Source: Parelaphostrongylus tenuis (Eukaryota; Nematoda; Chromadorea; Rhabditida; Metastrongylidae). From it: a stretch of DNA of 64,000 nt. A program made the position numbers and the translations under genes. The notes below the pieces were generated by a model. That model saw nothing but the letters and a program-made list of their open reading frames with translations, had not been told where the DNA came from and made no database searches. Position 1 is the first letter of the stretch, and every line of letters begins with the position of its first letter. Positions 46,291 to 56,399 of the stretch are shown in pieces. Location: assembly GCA_019055375.1 (NCBI GenBank), contig JAHQIW010000783.1, forward strand, positions 79,801-143,800, written 5' to 3'.

Positions 46291-46526
46291 ACTAGCGTAT
46301 CACCCTCGAAATGGCTTAAAACATCCTCTCTAAATGTAATAGTAGTTTCCTAAAAACTGACCTTCCTATCTGTTTATTTTTTCCCGCAAGTTTACCACAC
46401 GCGATGAATCGCAGATGTCTCGATGGTACGCACATGCATGTAAGCAGCATCTGGAAATGTTCGAGCTAAGCGCATAAGGCAATTGTATATGGGGCTCATT
46501 TCTTCATCGATCTTACTATATCCTTT

Positions 46527-46935
46527 CATTATTATTTGAGCCAACTTGTCATGTGGTCTGGTAAGGGCTCTTGTACAGCCCGATGCACGCGTGTTTCGTC
46601 CTTACAGACTCGTCATGCCGGGCGGAACCCGTCGTCTGTCGATCTTTTTATAGTCAGTTCTCTCGGGAGCCTTACACTCCTTGAAGAGAGTCGTCGACGA
46701 CGTACGCTTTACACTCTATGTCAAGTGAAACCTTCACCTAACCCAGAGTGTTGTCCACTCGATTGCTCACTGGCTATTACTTTTATCATAATTATACCTT
46801 TATTTCGGGTGCTTTGTTTAGACCACGCTCAAATTTCAATATATTTCTTTCATTATTATTTGAGTCTTGCCATGTAGTCTGGTAAGGGCTCTTGTACAGC
46901 CCGATACACGTGTTTCCTCCTTACAGATTATTTTA
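46527..46935 (-). mobile_element. retrozyme-like tandem units, decayed (minus)
   Basis: The start block 'cattattatttgagccaact' (46,528) repeats at about 46,851, giving a tandem period of about 323 bp. The first hammerhead is damaged (CATGACGA in place of CTGATGA) and the second is cut off after GGAAACACGTGT. The unit is homologous to the array at 49,030-50,190, in the opposite orientation to most of it. Confidence 0.7.
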
Positions 46936-47399
46936 CTATAGTGAATAACTTTGAACCGCTCACGCACACATGATGTAAACGGCTCCAGTAAGAACGCCCC
47001 AATGCAGGAAATGTCGACCTTATCGCGAAACTTGTCACCTTCCACGCACCAGAATGAGATGTAATCTCAAGGGCACCACCATGTGACCTCTTCCTATCCT
47101 ACAGCGCATAGGGCACAACATAATGCATACCATTGTAAACAAAGTGAAGACGGAACTGTACGATCAATCCCACTTGAATTATGTAAAAAAGGGCCACTAC
47201 GACCGCCGTCCTCAATTTCACAACATGTAGGACCAATAGCAAGTTAAGTGTACGGTGCTCACATGCAGTTGTCTGTACCTCATGATCCTTCTAGATAAGA
47301 TCTCATTATAAAGTGACAAGAAAGTGCAGCTAAGATGGGGTTCCTTGCCTTATCGTGGAACTCATTGTGAGTTTCCCTTTGTTTCCCTTCAATGTTTTC

Positions 47400-47705
47400 T
47401 TCGTATTGTCTTCTTTCAAATTTCTAGTGCTTTTACTGCACTTGTCGCAGTTTCATTATGTTTTCATATATACCTGAGAGAATTGAGTGGTGAGCAAAAA
47501 TAGGACCTCAGGCAGGAATCGAACCCGAGTTCCATCCATACCGGAGACGCGTGCTACTACCACTACACCGTCAAGGCACATTTGCGCCACCATTTTTTCA
47601 ACATCTCTATGTTAGCTATCAGCCACCAACCTTCAACGGGTTTGGTCGGGTATGCGATTTCGCTTTATAAACCCAATTGAGCCGACAACCATTGTGATAA
47701 GTAAT
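47400..47705 (-). mobile_element. tRNA-derived SINE, family B, copy 2
   Basis: Minus-strand tRNA-like head with B-box 'cgggttcgattcctgcctg'. It is flanked by the 'gagaattgagtggtgagcaa' side and the 'ccgaccaaacccgttgaagg' side. Confidence 0.7.
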
Positions 47706-47714
47706 ACTCCAAAT

Positions 47715-47990
47715 TTCTCATGTTTTTACTGCATTTTTCGCAGTGTTACGATGTTTCATAGGTACCTAAGAGAATTTAGTTGTGAGTATTGAATCGCATA
47801 TACGACCAAACCCTTAAAGGCTGGTGGCTGACAGCCACCACAGAGATGTTGAAGAATGGGTGGTGGCGCGAATGTACCTTGGTGGTGTAGTGATAGCACG
47901 CGCTCCCGGTATGGATGAAACGCGGGTTGACTCCCGCCTGAAGTCGTATTTTTGCTCACCACTCAATTCTTTCAGGTATGTATGTCTTCT
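47715..47990 (+). mobile_element. tRNA-derived SINE, family B, copy 3
   Basis: Plus-strand head 'ggtggtgtagtgatagcacg' with B-box 'cgggttgactcccgcctg'. It is inverted next to copy 2, with 'gaccaaacccttaaaggctg' before the head. Confidence 0.7.
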
Positions 47991-49029
47991 TTTTTGAATA
48001 TATGCTTAGGACAGTTCTGCGATCCAATTGCAGATGATTTATTCGTTGTTCTTCACAGCTGATCTCTTAGAAAATTTACTGATCGTTCGTTTAATGTAAA
48101 TTTTTTGGTCAGTGTTAAGAAACACTCCTTATTTGTGCTATCACTGCACGAATCACTTGTTCTTGGAATTCATTTATAGTGTGTATAAAGTTTTAGCTGC
48201 TCAACTTTGATACTAGCAGAAGTAAGGGTTAATAATGAGGCAGCTATTGCCACCAAACCTGCCAATATGATCATATTTAACCTCTACACAGTCTCCAGCT
48301 ACTACTCTATAGCAAATAATTGACAAGTGCTTTGTCATTTGTTCAATACAAAAGGAGATAGGCAAATGTCTTTAATTGTCAAGCCAACAGTTACAGTACT
48401 CAAATCTCACCCAGCAGATACCAAATAAACACTGGCTTCCGTTTGCGAGAGATCAAATTAGCTTATCCAGAAACGGTTCACGTCACTAAATGGTACCAGA
48501 AATCAAGTAATAAAACATACCGATTCATTACCTTCCCTCTGATCCTGGACATATAGAAAGGGAGCCTGTGAGAAACATAGTTCCAACAGCCGTCAGTGTG
48601 CGCACGAGATTAGAAATAGGGATTCATGAACTTAGTGCGGCAGCTATCCTTTTTAATGACCACGAATCGCAAGCTCTTTGGGCACACGGAATAGGACTAG
48701 AGAAAATAGCAAAGTTTCCAAACGAAAATTCATTGAGATTGAGATCCTGTATATTTTGTACTTTATCAAACAGGCTAGTCTAGAGGATTCATCCTCAGCT
48801 ATCAAAGTGCCATCAAACATTCTAAGACGCTCGGTAATTCATCAGCGCTGGTATTACTGTCTATGCATTGCACATAACTGCGTGATTTGTCTTAACGATA
48901 TAGACGGTGATTTATGAATTCGGTTGCGGTGTACCTGATTTCTTAGAGAACATACGCTGAAAAATATATTGCGAAACGAGTACGCCACTTCGTATCATAA
49001 AAGAGCACCTAGTTGGAAAATCTAAAGTG
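47991..49029. other. no recognisable gene
   Basis: Short frames only (48,568-48,783 and 48,678-48,917), with no known domain. Confidence 0.4.
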
Positions 49030-49097
49030 AAACAAAACAGATCATTTCATTATGATTTGAGCCAACATGTCATGTGGTCTGGTAAGGGCTCTTGTAC

Positions 49098-49141
49098 AGC
49101 CCGAGACACGTGTTTCGTCCTTACAGACTCATCAGCCGGGC
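49098..49141 (-). ncRNA. hammerhead ribozyme, intact core (minus)
   Basis: The minus strand reads GCCCGG-CTGATGA-GTC-loop-GAC-GAAA-CACGTGT-C/TCGGGC. Stem I is 6 bp with one G-U, stem II is GTC/GAC with loop TGTAAG, and stem III is the loopless palindrome ACACGTGT. CTGATGA is rc of 49,129-49,135, GAAA is rc of 49,113-49,116, and cleavage is expected after the C at 49,105. Confidence 0.85.
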
Positions 49142-49395
49142 AGAACCCGTCGTCTGTCGATCTTTTCATAGTCAGTTCTCTCGGGAGTGTCACACTCCTT
49201 AATAAAGCACTCGAAGGAAAGGTATAATATGATAAAAACACCAGCCAGCTAGCAATCGAGTGCGAAAACACTCTGTGTTAGGTGAATGTTTCACCTGACA
49301 TATAGTGTAAAGCGTAGGTCGTCGATAACTATATATAAGGAGTGTGACGCTCCCGAGAGAACTGACTATGAAAAGATCGACAGACGACGGGTTCT

Positions 49396-49438
49396 GCCCG
49401 GCTGATGAGTCTGTAAGGACAAAACACGTGTCTCGGGC
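49396..49438 (+). ncRNA. hammerhead ribozyme with G12 lost
   Basis: CTGATGA at 49,402-49,408 and stems I, II and III as in the intact copies. The GAAA box reads AAAA (49,421-49,424). G12 acts in catalysis, so this copy should be inactive. Confidence 0.8.
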
Positions 49439-49712
49439 TGTACAAGAGCCCTTACCAGACCACATGACATGTTGGCTCAAATAATAATGAAAGGATCTGT
49501 TGAAATTTGAGCGTGGTCTTAATAGCGCACTCGAAGGAAAGGTATAATATGATAAAAATACCAGCAGCTAGCAATCGAGTGCGAAAACACTGTGTTAGGT
49601 GAATGTTTCACCTGACATAGACTGTAAAGCGTAGGTCGCCGATAACTATACATAAGGAGTGTGACGCTCCCGAGAGAACTGACTATGAAAAGATCGACAG
49701 ACGACGGGTTCT

Positions 49713-49755
49713 GCCCGACTGATGAGTCTGTAAGGACAAAACACGTGTCTCGGGC
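49713..49755 (+). ncRNA. hammerhead ribozyme with G12 lost, stem I compensated
   Basis: CTGATGA at 49,719-49,725 and AAAA at 49,738-49,741 in place of GAAA. Stem I is GCCCGA/TCGGGC, six Watson-Crick pairs, better paired than in its neighbours. Expected cleavage position is after 49,749. Confidence 0.8.
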
Positions 49756-50032
49756 TGTACAAGAGCCCTTACCAGACCACATGACATGTTGGCTCAAATA
49801 ATAATGAAAGGATCTGTTGAAATTTGAGCGTGGTCTTAATAGCGCACTCGAAGGAAAGGTATAATATGATAAAAATACCAGCCAGCTAGCAATCGAGTGC
49901 GAAAACACTCTGTGTTAGGTGAATGTTTCACCTGACATAGACTGTAAAGCGTAGGTCGCCGATAACTATACATAAGGAGTGTGACGCTCCCGAGAGAACT
50001 GACTATGAAAAGATCGACAGACGACGGGTTCT

Positions 50033-50076
50033 GCCCGGCTGATGAGTCTGTTAAGGACGAAACACGTGTCTCGGGC
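50033..50076 (+). ncRNA. hammerhead ribozyme, intact core
   Basis: CTGATGA at 50,039-50,045, stem II GTC/GAC around loop TGTTAAG, GAAA at 50,059-50,062, palindromic stem III ACACGTGT, cleavage expected after 50,070, and stem I GCCCGG/TCGGGC. All conserved core bases are present. Confidence 0.88.
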
Positions 50077-50190
50077 TGTACAAGAGCCCTTACCAGACCA
50101 CATGACATGTTGGCTCAAATAATAATGAAAGGATCTATTGAAATTTGAGCGTGGTCTTAATAAAGCACTCGAAGGAAAGTTATAATATGA

Positions 50191-51004
50191 AACAAAAACA
50201 CTCAACCAAGGCAAAACACACTGGACATGAAGGCACAATGGAGAAGATTTTGGCGCAGCTATCATCATTCTCACACAGCAATTAGAAGCATGTGTGTGTT
50301 CAAAAAAGCTGCTTATTATGCGGGTGTGAAATCTATGTATTTAGCCTTTCCTTCTTGGCTTATGAAAGTGTTTGGCTGAGTCGATTGCAGCCATTTCATT
50401 CTGTTAAGCTGACGAAGGAGACGAGACCGCTGATACACCAGAAGAGTTGTTTTGAATAAATCGTGTTTTATAAACTTGTATCTGTTCAGAGATAAAAGGC
50501 TGCTTGACACAATGTGGTGGAGAAGCCAAAAGCCTTAGGTGGTAGGCGCAAAAAGCGGACTACTTCAGCCAGATTTTATCGTTATCATATATAATGGGTT
50601 CTGTGATTGTCATTATTTGAGAGCAATGTTTGGTATGAAACAATTCAATGCTACGAAGAGGATGATGGATCTGAGTGGTTGGTAGACGAAAATCGTTGAA
50701 GCCTTGCTCAAATATTGTCACCTGAAATTCTCTGTACGATTCGTTTGGAACTGTGAAAACGATCTAAGTAACAACGACCAGTAGAAAGCCAGCAGTATTT
50801 AGAGGACAGAAAAAGGCGAAGTGTAAAGAGTTGTGGCCAAAATTTCGTGCCTATTGCCGAATTCTGCACTTGTTCAAAATTGTCAACGAACTGATAATTA
50901 TATAAAACACAAGAAAGTCCGGCCGAAGTATTATGGAAGATAAAAAAGCTGTCGAATGGAGACGCGTAATTCAATTTAAAAGACACAAGCTCCACTCCGG
51001 TCAC
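50191..51004. other. no recognisable gene
   Basis: A 98-codon minus-strand frame (50,708-51,004) has no recognised domain. Nothing else is supported. Confidence 0.35.
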
Positions 51005-51150
51005 TACAGTGTTCGGTATTTATGGAAGAGTATAGCCAGGGATCGGCTGAACCGACGGGGACGGTGCAACTGATGAGCCCTGATGGGACGAAACAGGCGC
51101 CTGTTAGCACTCAGACATTAATGGCTCAAAATATGTTATATTCTTAACAG
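51005..51150 (+). ncRNA. diverged retrozyme end with near-complete hammerhead
   Basis: CTGATGA at 51,070-51,076, stem II GCCC...GGGAC with one mismatch, GAAA at 51,090-51,093, then the palindrome ACAGGCGCCTGT as stem III. Stem I (GTGC/GCAC) pairs only if extra unpaired bases lie next to the core, so activity is doubtful. It ends with 'aatggctcaaaat', like the units at 49-50 kb. Confidence 0.6.
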
Positions 51151-51334
51151 AATATATTATCAAGAGGATGCTGAGGAGATGTGAAAAGTATGTTTCAGTA
51201 GGCAGCTGTTCACTAGTGTCTCCAATAGTTATGAATAAGTGATGCCACTAAGCAGACTTCATTGTAGAACATGAGGTGAATCAGTCACGTCACAGCTTGC
51301 AAATGAAACTACGCAGAGCGTGCGAGAAGTTCAT

Positions 51335-51793
51335 TTACTTAGGGTTGAACGAGAAGTTTTGGGAAGTTTCTAAAAGATTGTTTATATGCGCAAATTGACA
51401 ACAAGAATAATGACAACAACTTTTCGAAGTGTAGACCACTATTTTCCACGATTTTGTACTATCGTTTTGCAAGATTGCGGATCCGGTGGGCTTTTTGTGG
51501 ACAACCAAACTGATGCAACTTTTGATAACGGCTTGCTGCGAAACACCAAGCTCTTCAACCAAATCACGAGTGCTCGATGACGGCCCAACATTCAAAGCGG
51601 CTCGCGAGTCATTTTCATCTAAAATAGATTGTCGGCCAGAACGAAACTCGTCTTCGAGATATAAATTGTCTCCTTTGAATTGCTTAGACCATCTGATCAC
51701 AGCCGACTTTGTCGCTGAACCGCCAACATCTTCCTCACTAATCTGTTCAGCGATTTTGAGACGAATCATAAAATCGTCGAACATACTGTTCAA
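51335..51793 (-). pseudogene. mariner transposase N-terminal fragment
   Basis: The frame has the mariner DNA-binding region. A first helix-turn-helix region is followed by KSAVIRWSKQFKGDNLYLED, FRSGRQSILDE, and a second helix-turn-helix (STRDLVEELGVSQQAVIKS), then KKPTGSAILQ. It stops being mariner-like about 120 residues in; no catalytic aspartates follow. It is a truncated copy, distinct from the family at 54.7 kb. Confidence 0.8.
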
Positions 51794-51862
51794 TAGGCAC
51801 TTTGGAGCTGAAATTCATAAATTAGATAATATGTGCGAAACTGGGTTTATGAAGCGTAATCA

Positions 51863-52110
51863 CATACCCGACCAAACCTGTTAAAGGTTGGTGGCTGATA
51901 GCTAACATATAGATGTTGAAAAATGAGTGGTGGCGCAAATGTGCCTCGGTGGTATAGTGGTAGAGCACGAGTCCCGGAATAGAATGAAATGCGGGTTCGA
52001 TTCCCGCCTGAGGCTGTGTTTTTGCTCACCACTCAGTTCTCTTAGGTATATATGGAGGACCATAATACTGCGAAAAATGCAGTAAATATACTAGAAATTT
52101 CGAATATGTA
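51863..52110 (+). mobile_element. tRNA-derived SINE, family B, copy 4
   Basis: The tRNA-like head at 51,943-52,014 has acceptor stem GCCTCGG/CTGAGGC and B-box 'gcgggttcgattcccgcctg'. 'acccgaccaaacctgttaaa' lies before it, and 'ctcaccactcagttctctta' and an A/T tail after it. Confidence 0.75.
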
Positions 52111-52587
52111 CAAAACTATAGATAAAAAACAACACAAAGATGCCAAAAAATGGAACTTTGAAAAATTTCCCAAAACTTTATACTCATTTTAACAGCACAG
52201 CGGCGCATTGAGTAACCACTGAATGCCTACTAATATATTTGTTAATTGTGTTATTGCTACACCGACAAACATAGATAACGTTAACACTGCCCTATGAGAG
52301 GAACCACATTCAAAAAGCATGAAGAGAATAGCTCCCGCTTGAGGCACATCTCAGACATGCAAGTTCTTGTGCACTTTCAAAATTAAAAGATTGTACTTGG
52401 AAGTACAGTCTGATTTGACAGAGTAAAGACAATCGAAGAAATGTAGTCACAAAATATTAATGTTCTAATAAATCAGATAATTCACGACCTCAAAAGGAAC
52501 CTTTTCAATCACGACTGCTGATTATCGAGGTACTTATGTATCATTACAGAATGAAATAGTATAACCTCTATTAATGGTCATTCCGGG

Positions 52588-52800
52588 GGTTCCATGGCCG
52601 AGTGGTTGTCATGCTCGTCGCGGCGCATGTGCAGCCGAGCTCCATGCTCCATCACTCGCCAATAGTCAAAAATAACGCCCTATGGAGCGCCACAGCCAGG
52701 ATACCCTCGCACTGGAAGGAGACATGCTCGACCAGTATTCTACGTCATTCACAAAGAAGACGAAAAACGAAACGAGTGTTAGAAGTAATGGGATCGACAT
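52588..52800 (+). mobile_element. tRNA-derived SINE, family D, copy 2
   Basis: It begins 'ggttccatggccgagtggtt', the A-box region of a Ser/Leu-type tRNA, but no B-box follows. Body blocks match 24,330-24,556 in order. The 66-codon frame inside is incidental. Confidence 0.6.
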
Positions 52801-53154
52801 AATTAAATAACTATTATGCTCATAACAATTGAAGCAATTCATGCCGTACTTTGAAGACCTTACGACCCTGCAACCATTGTGAAATAATTTTTAACGAACT
52901 TCGCAGTACATCGAGAATGCAACTGTAGTGCTCCAAAATATTCTCAACGGTGTATCCTTCATTCTCTTCGCTAAACCCTTCCTGTAACTACGGCATGCTT
53001 CTATTAACAACACTGTTCAACGATTGAAACCAATCTGGCTCGAAGTGTACATACAGTTCGTCTCTGCGTCACACTCAAAGAGATTAAGAGCGTTGTCAAA
53101 ACCGCGGTAAGTACTACGGTGCGATGTGGATGCCGGCTGCCGGCGAGCGCTCAC

Positions 53155-53418
53155 AGACTTACTTGGCTGAGGGTCGCTCGCAACTTACTTGGCTGAGGGT
53201 CGCTCGCGATCAAGAAGGCGAGACCCCCATGAAGAGGCCCGTGCATTGCATTTTCGCATAGGCTGACCCGTGTGGCAACTTCGTGTTAGAGTTGGCCAAC
53301 AGCAGAAGGGAGAAGAAGAAGATTGAGCTCCTTTCTTATTTCTCTTCTCCTCCTTCTTCTTCTCCCTTCTTCTTCCAGCTAAATTTTTGCGTGTGGGGCT
53401 GCATTTGCGGCGACCCTG
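53155..53418 (+). pseudogene. U1 snRNA pseudogene with 5' duplication and hairpin insertion
   Basis: Recognisable U1: loop I GATCAAGAAG, 'cattgcattttcgc' loop II, 'ggctgacccgtgtggc', Sm site AAATTTTTGC and terminal 'gtggggctgc'. The first 26 or so bases occur twice in tandem (53,155-53,180 and 53,181-53,206). About 76 bases (53,304-53,379) are inserted just before the Sm site; the insert is purine-rich then pyrimidine-rich and can fold on itself. The 5' end reads CAACTTACTTGG, so pairing with splice sites is altered. Not functional as U1. Confidence 0.85.
53304..53379. repeat. purine/pyrimidine hairpin insertion in U1 pseudogene
   Basis: 'agaagggagaagaagaag' is complementary to 'cttcttcttctcccttct' near the other end. 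The insert is bounded by 'cagc' on both sides, like a short target duplication. Confidence 0.65.
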
Positions 53419-53659
53419 ATAAAACAGGAAGTGCTGGGGTAAGCGGTGTTGGACAGGCATGCCCATTGCCTGGCGAGGCGATTATTACCCAAAGAATTGT
53501 GGTTTGATTGAATAAGCGACAATTTTTCGTTACCGCTTCCGCTATGCAAGCTATTCACGAGTTATGAATTATTTCGTTCTTAGGTGATAGATGCTACGAT
53601 TACCCTCCGGCAGAAATATAAAGTGTACTAACCATCTCCTAATATATCATATCTTTTGT

Positions 53660-54020
53660 TTCGACTGTTTTCTAAAGACCACAGCTCAAACTTCAATATG
53701 CCTGATAATTAATTTTGGTCTTAAGAAAACACTCGAAACGCAAGATATGTTATATTACATATACTAGCCAAGAGCAAACGAGTGTACAACACACTGTGTT
53801 CGGTGACGATTTCACTGGACATAGAGTGTAACATGTTCGTCGATGCTAACTCTTAGTGCGCGGACTGGAGCACCCACACAGGATTGGTAAAAAAGACGAA
53901 AGGCTAACTGCCCGACTGACGAGATCGCAGATTGGAACTCGTGTATCGGGCTCTATAAGTCAGCCTTTTTTAACAAACCATTGACATGTGTGGCTCAAAA
54001 ATAATTATCAGGCATATACC
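53660..54020 (+). mobile_element. diverged retrozyme-like unit
   Basis: It is collinear with the 49-50 kb units: 'aagaccacagctcaaacttc', 'gaaaacactcgaa', 'acactgtgttcggtgac', 'ggctcaaaaataatta'. Near 53,917-53,965 the hammerhead keeps stem I GCCCGA/TCGGGC, but the core reads CTGACGA and GAAA is GAAC, so it is dead. Confidence 0.65.
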
Positions 54021-54722
54021 CTAATAGTGGCTATTTCATTATTATCATGTATTTCCTGCAGATACTTTTTCCTGTGGTTGTTGTCATTTCAACCGAATCT
54101 CTTGAACGTTCAGTTTGAGGCTTCTCAAGAAGTTATACTGTCGGTCTGCTGCTAAACACAATAATATCGCTTTCCAGTATACATCGTAGAAGCATTTTTA
54201 ATGCACTTTCATCGTATCGTCTGTTTTGCAGCTTTTTATGCATCCTACTATCGGCTGTTTTGATTAATTCTTTATGCTCACATTTGTTATAGACGATACG
54301 GCTTCTGTTTTCGGTTAAGAGAGACTGTTGGCCATCGGTTCGTATATAAGTAAGTCAAGGTTCAGACGAACCTGATCTCTTTTGGGCAGAGGCTCACTGA
54401 CATTCGTCTCTGCGCAATAGCCAGCTGATTTCGTGTAGGCCGATTCCGTGTCGTCCAATATTTCAGTTAGCCCTACAACTTCGCATCTACTCGCTCAACT
54501 ACATATCGCCGGCTTATACTGTATTGTCCACTATTGCTATGAACAATTATAATCCATGCGTCAGATGCTCCTCGTAAAAGTCCCGCGTGGCAAACTCGTG
54601 CAAAGTCGAGCATTCTACTTTGAGATAGTAGCTTTCGGTGCTATAGACTAATCCGAAGCTATCCACTGAGAAACCAATACATAAAGCATGAATTTGTGTT
54701 TAAAATAACTCACTGATTATAT

Positions 54723-55998
54723 GAGGTTGGAAGGAAAGTTGTAGTGCACATGAAGACAGTTGAATATTTATTCATGAATTCCAAACAAAACAATAATAAC
54801 TATCTTTTCAAAACAAAGCCATCGTTTCCTACGACTTTCTGCCATCCCTTCGCCAAGAAGTCGACCATTCCTTCGACTCGAATCGAAAAACTTTCGACAT
54901 GCTTCTTCAGCTTCATCGAATGATCTAAATCGACGAGCCTTTCAAAAGGTCTTGCTTTAGTCGGACTGAGGCCAAAGTCGTACGGAACGCAATTTGGACT
55001 GCAGACGGAATGCTGCAGAATCCCGACTCCGTCCACTTCCTCAAACTGTTTTTTCGCCTTTCTCGTAGTGTGCGGTCTGGCATTGTCTTGCTGCATCAAA
55101 ACTCGCTTTTGATTGACCACAACTGGGCACTTCTCCTTAAGCTTATCGCAGACTCGGTCTAACTGCTGGCAATCAGAGCTCGCAATTGCTGAACTTACCG
55201 TTCGGAAATGAGTCAAGATGCACGATTCCTTCGAAAATCACCAAACACAGATCATGACCTTCTTGTCGTATCGGTTGTGCTTCGAGACTGACGGCGTAGC
55301 TTGTCCCATGTGAACCAACTGATCTCTCTATTGTGGTTGACCAGGTACATCAACTTCTTGCCGAAGTCATAATGCGCTTCCAAAATCACCAATCAATGGA
55401 CTGTTGAGAGCTGAAAGAAATTTCGACTCTTTTGGAGGCTTGTGCTTCAGTGAGTTTACGCGGAATTTGTCGTGGCTTCTTGTGGACCAAATTAAGCTGG
55501 TGGATATAGAGTTAGCACAGTTATGGGAGAAATATCAAGTTTGGTTGTGAATTTGCCAGCACTTGATAACGGTTCATTTTCCAAAGCAGCAATCATTTGA
55601 TCATCTTTGTTCAACTTTGTTGGACGTATTGAACGATGCTTGTCTTCGAGGTCAAGACCTGCGGCTTGATATTGCTTGATATGCGGCATTAAAGCGTTGA
55701 AACCAGTTGTCAGAAGTAGATTTTCTTGTTGTGCCTTTCCCTTCAACCTCGTTGATTTTCGACTGCAGCTCGCTGTGAAGACGTCTTCTCCAATAATAAT
55801 GCAATAAAACACAAACTCCGATTGCATCGTCGGACATAGCGGATGCCTGTAACAAAGTGAGAGTAAAGAAGAATAACATCTCGCTAGGCCATCAATGGGA
55901 AAATTCCACGTAAGAAACTATAATATTCCTTTCCATGTTGCACATCGGAAGCTATCTCATGCTCATTAAAGTGTCCTAAACATTCTTTTCAACCGTAA
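54723..55998 (-). mobile_element. mariner-like transposon, best copy (decayed)
   Basis: About 1.28 kb with imperfect terminal inverted repeats ('ggttggaaggaaagttgtag' at the left end; 'ggttgaaaagaatgtttagg' read inward from the right). The minus strand encodes mariner transposase in pieces: YYWRRRLHSELQSKINEVEG, NWFQRFNA, LEDKHRSIRPTKLNKDD, and C-terminally QQDNARPHT, CSPNCVPYDFGLS and GWQKVVGNDG. The second and third catalytic aspartates (QQD and YD) are kept with roughly mariner DD34D spacing. Frameshifts between 55,216 and 55,492 break the middle. It is the same family as the copies in the palindrome. Confidence 0.85.
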
Positions 55999-56044
55999 TA
56001 GTCTTTACTGATCAAGCCGTGTGCGAAGCTGACGATAAATGTAC

Positions 56045-56110
56045 TTATACGCCCTACGTTTCGGCGTCCTCGTTTTCTTCGAAGCCGATGAAATCGAGTC
56101 GACAGTTGTA
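56045..56110 (-). repeat. degenerate 'GAAACGT' ribozyme-like tail
   Basis: The minus strand reads 'cggcttcgaagaaaacgagg' then 'acgccgaaacgtaggg', resembling the blocks near 25,530 and 29,110. No intact CTGATGA is present. Confidence 0.25.
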
Positions 56111-56399
56111 AAAAAAACGGCCGCTCAGGTATGCAGTGTGAATATAACTTAGCCAAAAAATTGTTGCTCTCTCTTTGTGTATTCGCCTGATAATTTGGAT
56201 TACTAGATAGTCTTTCAGAATACGGCATTATTTGAGTCTAATCAATTCTTATTGTAATCAATACAATTAAGAAAATGCATCTTGAATTTTCAAGCATTCA
56301 ACGCTGTCAAGCATCGTGGAATTTGTTGAATTATATCTGACCTGTAAAGTGGTTTTTCTCGCACTCACCGATGTACCAAATCAAGAATTTGATCCATTC

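Larger units (their letters stand above)
46000..46330. mobile_element. inverted-repeat element with two opposed hammerhead motifs
   Basis: The outer ends pair as inverted repeats: 'gtttcaaagccatttcgagg' at left against 'ccctcgaaatggcttaaaac' at right. Just inside are hammerhead motifs on opposite strands (46,037-46,089 minus; 46,245-46,290 plus). About 330 bp with no protein frame, so a non-autonomous element. Confidence 0.65.
49030..50190 (+). mobile_element. retrozyme-like tandem array with hammerhead ribozymes
   Basis: Near-identical units follow head-to-tail on the plus strand. Predicted cleavage positions lie after 49,432, 49,749 and 50,070, giving unit lengths of 317 and 321 bp. A partial unit in inverted orientation (49,030-49,198) opens the array. 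Unit landmarks are 'gaaatttgagcgtggtctta', 'ggtgaatgtttcacctgaca' and 'ggctcaaataataatgaaag'. No protein is encoded. Tandem units of this size, each with a type I hammerhead, match the described organisation of metazoan retrozymes, which yield circular RNAs and are copied by other retroelements. The match to that class is inference. Confidence 0.85.

Noticed and set aside
49030..50190. Tandem units as protein-coding (frames of 90-129 codons on the minus strand)
   Set aside because: The frames change phase between near-identical units and run antisense through the ribozyme cores; the repeated frame is a by-product of unit identity.
51943..52014. tRNA-like cloverleaf as a working tRNA gene
   Set aside because: The same head occurs at least six times with identical non-tRNA flanks, and the anticodon arm does not fold canonically; it is a SINE head.
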